A DNA stretch of 64,000 nt, from contig MAAR01000009.1 in the NCBI GenBank assembly GCA_002162765.1, forward strand, positions 1-64,000, in the 5' to 3' direction. Each line of letters starts with the position of its first letter. Position 1 is the first letter of the stretch. The notes beneath the pieces were generated by a model. The model did no database searches and was not told the origin of the DNA. It was given only the letters and a program-made list of their open reading frames with translations. This DNA is from Flavobacteriales bacterium 34_180_T64. GTDB taxonomy: Bacteria; Bacteroidota; Bacteroidia; Flavobacteriales; Flavobacteriaceae. A program made the position numbers and the translations under genes. Shown here piece by piece: positions 8,727-17,125 of the stretch.

Positions 8727-9137
8727 ATGCTACAGCGTATACAAACTGTTTATTTACTTCTTTCAGCCGTCATTTCGGCAGGATTGATTTTTGTGTTTCA
8801 TTTATGGACTACGCAATCAGATCAACCGTTTTATGCACAAGACAATTTATACTATATTGGTTTGTTTATTACCTCAACTGTATTATCTTTGATTTCAATA
8901 TTTAGTTATAAAAATAGGAAGTCCCAATTTGTATTTGGACGACTTAACATCATATTAAACTTTATTTTATTAGGATTATTTGTGTATCAATCGCTAAACA
9001 TATCTGGAGAAGCTAATGTTTCTGAGAAAGGTATTGGGATTCTTCTACCTATTTTTTCTATCGTATTTTTGGTTTTAGCCAATAAAGCCATAAAAAAGGA
9101 TGAAGAGCTTGTAAAATCTGTTGATCGATTAAGATAA
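8727..9137 (+). CDS. DUF4293 family four-helix membrane protein
   Basis: This 136-residue integral membrane protein begins MLQRIQTVYLLLSAVISAG, the typical opening of DUF4293. Four hydrophobic segments lie at about 7-27, 43-60, 72-90 and 100-120, and the tail is charged (KKDEELVKSVDRLR). The family is almost confined to Bacteroidetes, and the gene is usually next to rho, as here, transcribed divergently. Its function is unknown; the neighbourhood is conserved but does not itself reveal a role. It has its own promoter and a hairpin terminator shared with the convergent phosphoesterase gene. Confidence 0.88.
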   Translation: MLQRIQTVYLLLSAVISAGLIFVFHLWTTQSDQPFYAQDNLYYIGLFITSTVLSLISIFSYKNRKSQFVFGRLNIILNFILLGLFVYQSLNISGEANVSEKGIGILLPIFSIVFLVLANKAIKKDEELVKSVDRLR

Positions 9138-9156
9138 ACCTTATAACTTAGTGCGT

Positions 9157-9186
9157 AAACCCAAGGTGAAGATCTTGGGTTTTTTT
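9157..9186. terminator. Bidirectional terminator between DUF4293 and phosphoesterase genes
   Basis: AAACCCAAG pairs with CTTGGGTTT across an eight-base loop, followed by T residues on the plus strand. The phosphoesterase stop codon overlaps its edge, so it serves the plus-strand gene best. Confidence 0.8.
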
Positions 9187-9676
9187 ATGCGTTAAATTCT
9201 ATGACTTCTAAGTTTTCGATATTAGAACCATCTATTGTAAAACGCAACATGGTTTGTATTTTATGAAATCCATATTTTCCTACAGCTCCTGGATTCATAT
9301 GTAGTAAATTCAATTTTTTGTCTGGCATTACTTTTAGAATGTGTGAATGCCCTGAAATAAACAGCTTGGGAGGATCCAATCGAATATCCTCTTTAACACG
9401 ACCATCGTAACGGCCAGGAAAACCACCTATATGTGTGATCCATACATCAACATTTTCACACAAAAACCGATTGTGTTCCGGAAATTCTAAACGTGCTTTT
9501 GCATCGTCAATGTTGCCATAAACAGCGCGTAAGGGTTTTAATGCTTTTATGGTATCAGTTACTTTTAAATCCCCAATATCACCAGCATGCCATACTTCAT
9601 CAGCCTGCTTAACGTATTTCAAAATAGTGTCGTCAATATAACTATGAGTATCAGAAAGAAGGAGGATTTTTCGCAT
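9185..9676 (-). CDS. YfcE/MJ0936-type metallophosphoesterase
   Basis: This 163-residue calcineurin-like phosphodiesterase has the full dimetal site: LLSDTHS, HAGDIGD, AVYGNIDD, WITHIGG and FISGHSH. The family (YfcE, MJ0936) hydrolyses phosphodiesters in vitro with Mn2+, but physiological substrates are mostly unknown. It is cytoplasmic, with no signal sequence. It sits between the rho-DUF4293 pair and truA, diverging from truA, a gene order common in Flavobacteriaceae. The reaction class is confident and the substrate is not assignable. Confidence 0.9.
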   Translation of the reverse strand: MRKILLLSDTHSYIDDTILKYVKQADEVWHAGDIGDLKVTDTIKALKPLRAVYGNIDDAKARLEFPEHNRFLCENVDVWITHIGGFPGRYDGRVKEDIRLDPPKLFISGHSHILKVMPDKKLNLLHMNPGAVGKYGFHKIQTMLRFTIDGSNIENLEVIEFNA

Positions 9677-9713
9677 TAAGATAATATTGTGAGCCGAAAC
9701 TAGTATTTCTATT

Positions 9714-9721
9714 TATCTTTG
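9714..9721 (+). promoter_or_regulatory. -7 promoter box of truA
   Basis: TATCTTTG is a perfect TAnnTTTG box, 30 bases before the TTG start of truA at 9752. It supports that start. Confidence 0.7.
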
Positions 9722-9751
9722 TAGCTTCTATTACAAAAATAAGACATTCAA

Positions 9752-10498
9752 TTGAGATTTTTTATTGAAATATCATATAACGGAAGGGCATATCATGGTT
9801 GGCAAATTCAACCTGAGGCTATTTCTGTGCAAGAAGTTGTAGAGAAAGCATTGTCGACACTATTACAAGATCAAATTCAAGTGGTTGGTGCTGGAAGAAC
9901 TGATGCAGGTGTCCATGCCAAACAGATGTTTGCTCATTTTGATTTTGAAAAATCTTTGGATCCAAATTTAGTATTTAGACTTAATTCATACTTACCAAGT
10001 GATATTGCAATACATGATATTTTTGAAGTTCACAACGACGCACATGCGCGATTTGACGCTATAAGTAGAACGTACCAGTATAGGGTATCAACTCGCAAAA
10101 ATGTGTTTTCATCAGAACACGCTTTTATGCAGTATTCGCCTATTGATGTTTCACTAATGAACACGGCGAGTGCAATTCTATTGCAGTATAAAGATTTTCA
10201 ATGCTTTTCAAAAAGTAATACAAATGTAAAAACGTATAATTGTAGCATTAAAGAGGCCAAATGGCAGGAACATGATAATGAATTGATTTTTGTTGTAACA
10301 GCGGATCGGTTTTTAAGAAATATGGTAAGAGCAATTGTCGGTACACTCATTAATATTGGTTTAGGGAAAGTAGAGGTTGAACAATTACATGAGATTATAA
10401 AATCGAAAAGTAGAAGTGAAGCTGGATTTTCAGTGCCAGCACATGGTTTGTATCTAACAGATGTTAACTATCCTGAAACCATAAAAATTCAAGTATAA
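9752..10498 (+). CDS. truA: tRNA pseudouridine(38-40) synthase
   Basis: TruA converts uridines 38-40 in the tRNA anticodon arm to pseudouridine. The 248-residue protein opens RFFIEISYNGRAYHGWQIQP. It carries the catalytic motif GAGRTDAGVHA at about residues 46-56, with the nucleophilic Asp in RTDAG. Further conserved blocks are ISRTYQYRV and FLRNMVRAIVGTLI. The start codon is TTG; a promoter box 30 bp upstream and the family's N-terminus both support it. The ABC exporter gene follows after two bases, so the pair is probably cotranscribed. Confidence 0.95.
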   Translation: MRFFIEISYNGRAYHGWQIQPEAISVQEVVEKALSTLLQDQIQVVGAGRTDAGVHAKQMFAHFDFEKSLDPNLVFRLNSYLPSDIAIHDIFEVHNDAHARFDAISRTYQYRVSTRKNVFSSEHAFMQYSPIDVSLMNTASAILLQYKDFQCFSKSNTNVKTYNCSIKEAKWQEHDNELIFVVTADRFLRNMVRAIVGTLINIGLGKVEVEQLHEIIKSKSRSEAGFSVPAHGLYLTDVNYPETIKIQV

Positions 10499-10500
10499 CT

Positions 10501-12267
10501 ATGGCTAAAAAAGCAACCAAAGTTTTTGATATCATCCTTTTTAAACGACTCCTGCAATTTATACAACCCTATAAATTGGTGTTTTTTGGAACTTTGCTTT
10601 TTGTTATTGGCTTAGCGGTTTTTGGTGTCGCTCGCCCTAAAGTTCTTCAACTTGCAATTGATTCTAAAATAGCAATACAGGAATTTGACGGTTTCATATA
10701 TTATGTAATTGCTATGGTGGTACTTCTTGTTTTAGAAGTTACAAGTCAGTTGTTGTTTATTTATTATGCAAGTTGGTTGGGATTGACTGTGGTCAAGGAT
10801 ATTAGATTCAAACTCTATAACCACATGCTGAGCTTCAAAATGAAATATTTTGATAACTCCTCTGTTGGGGTATTAATTACGAGAGCAGTGACTGATATGG
10901 AGCGTATAGCTGATATTTTTGGTCAAGGCTTGTTCATGATATTTAGTGATATTCTAAAAATGCTGGCGGTTGGATGTCTAATGGTCTATATGAATTGGCA
11001 GTTGAGTCTAATTGTTTTTACAACATTGCCAATTGTATTGTTTGCTACTAAAATTTTTCAGAAGTACATGAAACGTGCTTTTGAAGATGTTAGAACTGAA
11101 GTGTCAAATTTAAATAGTTTTGTTCAAGAGCGTGTCACTGGAATGAAGATTCTTCAGTTATTTACGAGGGAAGTTACTGAATATAAAAATTTTAAAGCCA
11201 TTAATGAACGTCATAAAAAAGGCTGGTTAAAAACCGTTTGGTACAATTCTATTTTCTTCCCAATTGCAGAATTTTTATCTTCTATTACATTGGGTTTCGT
11301 AGTATGGTATGGAGGCTTAAATGTTATAGTTGATGAAACCGCTTCGTTAGGAGAATTGACAGCTTTTATTATGATGATTCCAATGTTATTTAGACCGTTG
11401 AATCAGATAGCAAATAAATTCAATACGTTGCAAATGGGAATGGTGGCTGCAGATCGTGTTTTTAAAGTTCTAGATACAAGTTCACAAATTGATGATTCAG
11501 GTTCGGTTAATGCTACTCATTTTAAAGGCGATATTTCATTTAAAAATGTCCATTTTTCATATGTTGAAGGTGAAGAAGTGCTCAAAGGAATTTCGTTTGA
11601 TGTTTCAGCAGGGCAGACTATCGCTATCGTAGGAGCAACAGGAGCAGGTAAATCAACGATTATTAATTTGTTAAACCGTTTTTACGATATTCAAAAGGGA
11701 AGTATCTGTATTGATGGTCAAGATGTAAAAGAATTGACTTTAAGGTCATTGAGAGCGCAAACAGCTGTGGTTTTGCAGGACGTGTTTTTATTTGCAGATA
11801 CGATTCTAAATAATATCACTTTAAATCATCCAGAAATTACAGAAGCTCAGGTCGAACAAGCTGCAATAGATATTGGGATTCATGAATTTATTATGAGTTT
11901 GCCTAATGGCTATCATTACAATGTAAAGGAGAGAGGCGTAATGCTATCGTCTGGTCAACGCCAATTGATTTCATTTTTAAGAGCTTATGTTACGAATCCT
12001 AGTATTTTAGTGTTGGATGAAGCTACATCATCTGTCGATTCATATTCTGAACAATTGATACAAGATGCGACTGATAAAATCACAAAAGGGCGTACGTCAA
12101 TTGTAATTGCGCATCGCTTGGCAACCATTCAGAAAGCAGATCAAATTATTGTTATGGATGCTGGAGATATTGTTGAAAAAGGAACACATAAAGAGCTTCT
12201 TAAAAAGGCGGATGGTCATTACAAAAACTTGTATGAAGTGCAGTTTATAAAATCTGAAGTCGCTTAA
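10501..12267 (+). CDS. MsbA-type ABC exporter (fused permease-ATPase)
   Basis: This 588-residue half-transporter has six membrane helices (about 20-320) followed by an ATP-binding domain. Walker A is GATGAGKST at about 378-386, the Q loop is VVLQDVFLF, the signature LSSGQ at about 482 (Ser replaces the usual Gly), and Walker B ILVLDEATSSVD at about 502, with the H loop IAHRLATI. Homodimers of this class flip lipids (MsbA) or export drugs and peptides. Neighbouring truA gives no clue to substrate. The location next to rho-truA is conserved in Flavobacteriia, suggesting a housekeeping role such as lipid export, which is an inference. Confidence 0.92.
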   Translation: MAKKATKVFDIILFKRLLQFIQPYKLVFFGTLLFVIGLAVFGVARPKVLQLAIDSKIAIQEFDGFIYYVIAMVVLLVLEVTSQLLFIYYASWLGLTVVKDIRFKLYNHMLSFKMKYFDNSSVGVLITRAVTDMERIADIFGQGLFMIFSDILKMLAVGCLMVYMNWQLSLIVFTTLPIVLFATKIFQKYMKRAFEDVRTEVSNLNSFVQERVTGMKILQLFTREVTEYKNFKAINERHKKGWLKTVWYNSIFFPIAEFLSSITLGFVVWYGGLNVIVDETASLGELTAFIMMIPMLFRPLNQIANKFNTLQMGMVAADRVFKVLDTSSQIDDSGSVNATHFKGDISFKNVHFSYVEGEEVLKGISFDVSAGQTIAIVGATGAGKSTIINLLNRFYDIQKGSICIDGQDVKELTLRSLRAQTAVVLQDVFLFADTILNNITLNHPEITEAQVEQAAIDIGIHEFIMSLPNGYHYNVKERGVMLSSGQRQLISFLRAYVTNPSILVLDEATSSVDSYSEQLIQDATDKITKGRTSIVIAHRLATIQKADQIIVMDAGDIVEKGTHKELLKKADGHYKNLYEVQFIKSEVA

Positions 12268-12274
12268 GACTTCC

Positions 12275-13081
12275 TTATTTTACAGCTTCTGATGTTGCGC
12301 GTTGTGTTTCTATTAATTCTTTAAAAAACTCAGGGCCTTGAGTGAAAAATAAAATTGCCAACACAGCGATAATTGCAATAATATATAACACGAAAAAGAC
12401 GACAATAAACCATAACGTTCTTAATACGATGCCTTTAAAACTCAATTGATATAATCGTTTTAGACAATAGGCCGAATACAACAATTGAAAACCAAGAATG
12501 AATAAACTAATTGAACCCATTTTGATACCAAACATTGCAAATGGTATCACAATAAAAGCACCAACAATTGACAGTTGCGCAGTGATAAACATGAAAATCA
12601 CCAGATGCTCGGTGAAATTAAATTTCTTAAGATTAAAGAAGACTATTTTAGCAATTATCGCATAAATTGGTATAAATGCCATCAATACAAACGATTGGTA
12701 TTCTTGAATCGTCATCATAATGTCATTGGTAAAACTCTCCAGCCCTTTAGCACTTAGCGCTGAAATATCTATAGCTTCAGGGTAGAATTTATTCAAAATA
12801 AAATATTCTAATCCAGTAATAGAAATGGCTAAAGCAAAATAGCTTATTACATTGACATATTTCTTACGTACGCCGGCAATATAACTACCAATTACATCTT
12901 CCGGTTTTGTTAAGAGGTTTATAAACGTGCGTAATAATTTGTTATCGTAATTAAAGAACGTCTCGCTAATATGCTCAAAAAGATTTCGAATAGTGAGTCT
13001 ATTTCGTATTACTTTTCCTCCACATGTATTGCAGTAATCGCTTTTTGAGAGCAATTCGGTCTGACAGTTTTTGCAAACCAT
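12275..13081 (-). CDS. DUF3667 membrane protein with N-terminal zinc ribbon
   Basis: This 268-residue protein starts with a zinc-ribbon-like CKNCQTEL...CNTCGGKV (residues 3-22). The DUF3667 signature LRTFINLLTKPEDVIGSYIAGVRKKY comes next in two parts, and five or six membrane helices fill the rest. The family is widespread in Bacteroidetes and its function is unknown. Its stop faces the convergent ABC gene with eight bases between. It starts one base after the cdaA stop region on the minus strand, making it the last gene of the folP-lipoprotein-cdaA-DUF3667 operon. Confidence 0.85.
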   Translation of the reverse strand: MVCKNCQTELLSKSDYCNTCGGKVIRNRLTIRNLFEHISETFFNYDNKLLRTFINLLTKPEDVIGSYIAGVRKKYVNVISYFALAISITGLEYFILNKFYPEAIDISALSAKGLESFTNDIMMTIQEYQSFVLMAFIPIYAIIAKIVFFNLKKFNFTEHLVIFMFITAQLSIVGAFIVIPFAMFGIKMGSISLFILGFQLLYSAYCLKRLYQLSFKGIVLRTLWFIVVFFVLYIIAIIAVLAILFFTQGPEFFKELIETQRATSEAVK

Positions 13082-13082
13082 A

Positions 13083-13865
13083 TTAAGCTAAATCAGTTTT
13101 AATCATTTCAGATAATTCTGAAGCGTCTTTAAACATTACAAATTCACCATTTTTTATAAAAGATATTTGTCCTGTTTCTTCACTCACAACGATAGCCAAG
13201 GCATCAGTTTTTTCGGTAATTCCAACAGCAGCTCTATGGCGTAAGCCAAATCTTAGAGGTATGTTTTTTTCGTTATTTATTGGGAGAATGACACGTGTGG
13301 CTTTAACAATGTTATTTTCAATTATAATAGCACCATCATGTAAAGGGCTATTTTTAAAAAATATACTTTCAATTATAGGCTGAGTAACCGCAATATTCAT
13401 AGTGTCACCAGTACTAATTAAAAAATCAAGATTGTTGTTGCGCTCTAATACAATTAATGCTCCGGTTTGAGAAGCGCCCATTTTTTTACATGCAGAGATT
13501 ATTGCCATAACATCTGTTTCTGTTTCAACAGCTGATTTTAGAAATTTCATTTTACCAAAAAACTTCCCTCTTCCACTTAAATTAGTTGAGCCTACCATCA
13601 ATAAAAATTTTCTAATTTCGGGTTGAAACACAACTATTAAAGCGATAATACCAACTTTCATGAATCCATCGAAGATGTTATGCAGCATTTGCATATGCAA
13701 AAAATCAGTGAGTTTCCAAACTGAATAAATTATAATAATACCAATAAAAATATTGATTGCAACAGTACCTTTTACAAGTTTGTAAACATAATACAGGAGA
13801 ATAGCCACAAGAAAAACATCTATGAAGTCTACAATTCCAAAATCCCAAAATTTGAATTTATCCAA
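13083..13865 (-). CDS. cdaA: Diadenylate cyclase (c-di-AMP synthase), CdaA type
   Basis: CdaA makes cyclic di-AMP from two ATP; the messenger controls potassium and osmotic balance. The 260-residue protein has three membrane helices in the first 90 residues, then the DisA_N/DAC catalytic domain. The active-site motifs DGAIII (after SPLHDG) and RHRAA (in LRFGLRHRAAVG) are intact. In many bacteria cdaA is next to cell-wall genes; in Bacteroidetes it usually follows folP, as here with one lipoprotein gene between. It is probably expressed from the folP promoter. Confidence 0.95.
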   Translation of the reverse strand: MDKFKFWDFGIVDFIDVFLVAILLYYVYKLVKGTVAINIFIGIIIIYSVWKLTDFLHMQMLHNIFDGFMKVGIIALIVVFQPEIRKFLLMVGSTNLSGRGKFFGKMKFLKSAVETETDVMAIISACKKMGASQTGALIVLERNNNLDFLISTGDTMNIAVTQPIIESIFFKNSPLHDGAIIIENNIVKATRVILPINNEKNIPLRFGLRHRAAVGITEKTDALAIVVSEETGQISFIKNGEFVMFKDASELSEMIKTDLA

Positions 13866-13900
13866 GGCTGAGGTGTTTGTGTAAATTTAACAAAATATAC

Positions 13901-14575
13901 TTAATTGAAAATAAACTCTTCATTAGCTATTTTAGCGTGCTTAAATTTAAATTTAGCGAGCTTTGATTTTAAGCTTATATACTGCTGAAAACTTATGCTC
14001 CTATCAAAATTAAGATGAATAACATCGTTAAGAGAGTCCATGGTTTTTAAATGCTCTGTTAATTCTTCTAAAGTGGTTTCGAAATGCATCGCTTCGGTGT
14101 CAGGATTTAATATTCGAATACTTCCATCAAATTGATATCCAATAGTGGCTGGATGATTAGAGCTGTCAAGCTTTGGAATGCTTTCTCCGGGAATCCAATC
14201 GCGATAAATAACATCCGTAAACTCGATAAACCCTAAATTACTAATACTTGTATCATGACATGTATAATAATTTTTAGCGGCTTCATTTTTATGCATTTCT
14301 GCATTGCGTTTTTTGTCTTGCAAGAATTTAATTTTTGGAATTGCCTGATTTAAAGTTAAACGTTTATCCACATTAACGAGCCAGTTTGTGGTACCTATTA
14401 GGTTCTTTCTGTTCAATTCAACACTATCAGCTACGGTTTCATTATAAAAAAGGTAAGCGGCTGATACATCTATAACCTCAGTGATATTAGAATTTGAAAT
14501 TTCTGGAAGTTGTACAATTTTTTCATTTGAACAAGAACAGAAAATTAGGATTAGACTAACAAAAATATATTTCAT
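13901..14575 (-). CDS. Putative lipoprotein in the folP-cdaA operon
   Basis: This 224-residue protein has a lipoprotein signal (MKYIFVSLILIFCSCSNEK, with acylated Cys at 13 or 15). The mature part is hydrophilic, with no repeats. Conserved-looking stretches include NLIGTTNWLVNVDKRLTLNQA, quoted in part, and YYTCHDTSISNLGFIEFTD. The tail, with an IHLNFDRSISFQQYI segment, resembles the biopolymer-transport-style beta-alpha ExbD fold only vaguely. It lies four bases after folP and 35 before cdaA. I do not recognise the family. Its position suggests an envelope role linked to c-di-AMP or simply coexpression. Confidence 0.75.
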   Translation of the reverse strand: MKYIFVSLILIFCSCSNEKIVQLPEISNSNITEVIDVSAAYLFYNETVADSVELNRKNLIGTTNWLVNVDKRLTLNQAIPKIKFLQDKKRNAEMHKNEAAKNYYTCHDTSISNLGFIEFTDVIYRDWIPGESIPKLDSSNHPATIGYQFDGSIRILNPDTEAMHFETTLEELTEHLKTMDSLNDVIHLNFDRSISFQQYISLKSKLAKFKFKHAKIANEEFIFN

Positions 14576-14578
14576 TGA

Positions 14579-15409
14579 TTAAGGTTTAAATAGTTCTAGT
14601 AATGTGATACATTCTACGGCTTCCTTTACGTCATGAACCCTTAAAATTGAAGCTCCTTTTTGTAAGGCTATCGTATTTAAAACCGACGTCCCATTAAGCG
14701 CTTCTTTAGCACTGATTTTTAGTGGTTTGTAAATCATCGACTTTCTCGATAAGCCAGCTAATATCGGAAGATTGAGCGTTTTTAAAATTTCAAGTTGACG
14801 CAATAGTTCATAGTTATGTGCTGTGGTTTTTGCGAATCCAAAGCCTGGGTCAATTATAATGTCCACAATTCCATATGCTCTCGCTGCAGCAATTCGCTCA
14901 GAAAAATAAAACAGGATGTCTTTTACTAAATTATCGTATCCAGTTTGAGACTGCATATTTTGTGGTGTACCTTTCATATGCATCATAATATATGGCACTT
15001 GAAGATTGGCAACCGTTTGAAGCATATTTTTATCTAATTTACCTCCAGAAATGTCATTGATGATACTGGCTCCAACTTCAATGCAATTTTTAGCAATTTT
15101 GCTTCGGAATGTGTCAATAGATAAAAGAGCTTCAGGGAATTCTTTTAGTATAAGTTCTATTATTGGAAGTATTCGCTTAAGCTCGGTGTTTTCAGAAATA
15201 TCTTCTGCATTTGGGCGGGAACTATAGGCACCAACATCTATAAATGTAGCCCCTTCCTTAAGCATAATATAAACCTGAGATAAAAGTTCACTCGTATTTT
15301 TGTACATTCCTCCGTCGTAAAAAGAATCTGGAGTGACATTCAAAATCCCCATCACTTTTGGAGTGCTAAGATCTATAAGTTGTTGGTTGCAGTTGATGGT
15401 TTTTTTCAA
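14579..15409 (-). CDS. folP: Dihydropteroate synthase
   Basis: FolP joins p-aminobenzoate to dihydropterin pyrophosphate in folate synthesis and is the target of sulfonamides. The 276-residue protein has all the TIM-barrel signatures: VMGILNVTPDSFYDGG, FIDVGAYSSRPNA, LLSIDTFRSKIA, IINDISGG, YIMMHMKGTPQNMQ, IIDPGFGFAKT, LAGLSRKS and ILRVHDVKEA. It heads a minus-strand operon with a lipoprotein gene, cdaA and DUF3667, and diverges from the DUF1599 gene. Confidence 0.96.
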   Translation of the reverse strand: MKKTINCNQQLIDLSTPKVMGILNVTPDSFYDGGMYKNTSELLSQVYIMLKEGATFIDVGAYSSRPNAEDISENTELKRILPIIELILKEFPEALLSIDTFRSKIAKNCIEVGASIINDISGGKLDKNMLQTVANLQVPYIMMHMKGTPQNMQSQTGYDNLVKDILFYFSERIAAARAYGIVDIIIDPGFGFAKTTAHNYELLRQLEILKTLNLPILAGLSRKSMIYKPLKISAKEALNGTSVLNTIALQKGASILRVHDVKEAVECITLLELFKP

Positions 15410-15483
15410 AATGATATCAATGCTATTAAAGTTTTTAAATTCGATTAATTTATGCGAAATTTACGCAAAATAAAATGTATTAA

Positions 15484-16023
15484 ATGCAAGAAACTTCAAA
15501 ACAATATGACGAGGTAATTGAGACCTGTCGAAGTCTTTTTATAAACAAAATGACAGACTACGGAAGTGCTTGGAGAATACTACGGTTACCATCATTGACA
15601 GATCAGATTTTTATAAAAGCGCAACGCATTAGAAGTTTGCAGCAAAATGAGGTTAGAAAAGTTGATGAAGGCGAGGGGAGTGAATTTATTGGAATCATCA
15701 ATTATTGCACCATGGCTTTGATTCAATTGGAAAAGGGAGTTGTTGAACAGCCAGATTTATCAGTGGATGAAGCGGTTATTTTATATGACCAGCATGTGTC
15801 TATAACGAAGCAATTAATGCAAGATAAGAATCACGATTATGGTGAAGCATGGCGAGATATGCGAGTGAGTTCTTTGACAGATTTGATTTTACAAAAATTA
15901 TTGCGTGTAAAATCGATTGAAAATAATGAAGGTAAACTATTGGTAAGTGAAGGTATTGATGCTAACTATCAGGATATGATTAATTATGCAGTTTTTGCCT
16001 TGATTCATCTTAACGAAAAATAA
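15484..16023 (+). CDS. DUF1599 protein, internally duplicated
   Basis: This 179-residue soluble protein belongs to DUF1599 (a domain also called nucleotide modification associated domain 1). It consists of two related halves. KMTDYGSAWRILRLPSLTDQ is mirrored by KNHDYGEAWRDMRVSSLTDL, each followed by a K/R-rich helix and an INY helix, so it looks like a fused duplication. The function in Bacteroidetes is unknown. It is the first gene of a plus-strand run with BT_3928-type, DppB-like, tpiA, prmA and clpS genes; most of that order is conserved in the family. Confidence 0.88.
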   Translation: MQETSKQYDEVIETCRSLFINKMTDYGSAWRILRLPSLTDQIFIKAQRIRSLQQNEVRKVDEGEGSEFIGIINYCTMALIQLEKGVVEQPDLSVDEAVILYDQHVSITKQLMQDKNHDYGEAWRDMRVSSLTDLILQKLLRVKSIENNEGKLLVSEGIDANYQDMINYAVFALIHLNEK

Positions 16024-16027
16024 AAAA

Positions 16028-17122
16028 ATGAAAATATTAGTAGGTATTAGTAGAGTATTTGTTGGTGCATTATTTATTATTTCTGGTTTCATAAAGCTTA
16101 ATGATCCCTTAGGGTTTTCTTATAAGCTGCAAGAGTATTTCGGAACTGATGTTTTAAATGTTCCTTTTTTGGAGCCATATGCCTTAATGATTTCTGTTTT
16201 TGTAGTCGTTTTTGAGGTAGTTTTGGGTGTGTTCTTACTCTTAGGATATAAACCTAAATTCACGATTTGGAGTTTATTGGGAATGATTGTATTCTTTACA
16301 TTTCTTACGTTCTATTCAGCGTATTTTGATAAGGTAAAAGACTGTGGGTGTTTTGGGGATGCCTTAAAGCTGACCCCTTGGGAAAGCTTTACGAAAGACC
16401 TCATTTTATTAGTTTTTATTCTAATTATATTTTTAGGAATAAAACATGTTAAACCTATATTTAGTAAAATAGGACTCTCAATAGCTTCGGTACTAACATT
16501 TGTTGCTTGTTTGAGTTTTGCATATTATGTACTCATGCATTTGCCTGCTATTGATTTTAGAGCTTATGAAGTAGGTAAAAATATTCAAGAAGGAATGAGC
16601 ATTCCAGAAAACGCAGCTAAACCATTAGTTGAGTATAAATGGAAATTTAATGTCAATGGGAAAGAAGAAGTGTTTAAAACGAACGGAAGTTATCCTTCTG
16701 TGGATGGAGACTATATTGGGGTAGATACTAAAACAATTGATGAAGGCTACATTCCGCCAATCCAAGATTTTTCTATCGAATCTGATGAAGATGATGTCAC
16801 TCAAGAGTTTTTGGAAAAAGAAAACCTCATAATCATTGCGATGTTTGATTTGAGGAAAGCCGAGCAAGAAGGTCTTGAAAAATTAAAAGCATTTTCTGAA
16901 AGAGCCACCAAAAAGGGATATACAGTTATAGGATTAACGTCGTCAGGTGCTGATGCTAAAGCCCAAATAAAAGATGATTATCATTTGGATTTTGAGTTTT
17001 ACTTGTGTGATGAAAAAGTGATAAAAACAATTGTACGCTCTAATCCTGGCGTTATTAAATTAAATAAAGGCACTATTATTCAGAAAGAACACTGGAATGA
17101 TATTGACGATTTAGAATTGTGA
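16028..17122 (+). CDS. BT_3928-type DoxX/MauE-like membrane protein with thioredoxin-like tail
   Basis: This 364-residue protein has five membrane helices in the first 190 residues with a MauE/DoxX-like motif, including the conserved KDCGCFGDALKL. A periplasmic or cytosolic C-terminal half (about 260-364) resembles a thioredoxin-like fold without a CxxC pair. MauE-type proteins support disulfide or electron transfer reactions, but the role of BT_3928-like proteins is unproved. It starts four bases after the DUF1599 stop and the next gene starts three bases after its own stop, so the genes are tightly coupled. Confidence 0.85.
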   Translation: MKILVGISRVFVGALFIISGFIKLNDPLGFSYKLQEYFGTDVLNVPFLEPYALMISVFVVVFEVVLGVFLLLGYKPKFTIWSLLGMIVFFTFLTFYSAYFDKVKDCGCFGDALKLTPWESFTKDLILLVFILIIFLGIKHVKPIFSKIGLSIASVLTFVACLSFAYYVLMHLPAIDFRAYEVGKNIQEGMSIPENAAKPLVEYKWKFNVNGKEEVFKTNGSYPSVDGDYIGVDTKTIDEGYIPPIQDFSIESDEDDVTQEFLEKENLIIIAMFDLRKAEQEGLEKLKAFSERATKKGYTVIGLTSSGADAKAQIKDDYHLDFEFYLCDEKVIKTIVRSNPGVIKLNKGTIIQKEHWNDIDDLEL

Positions 17123-17125
17123 TTT

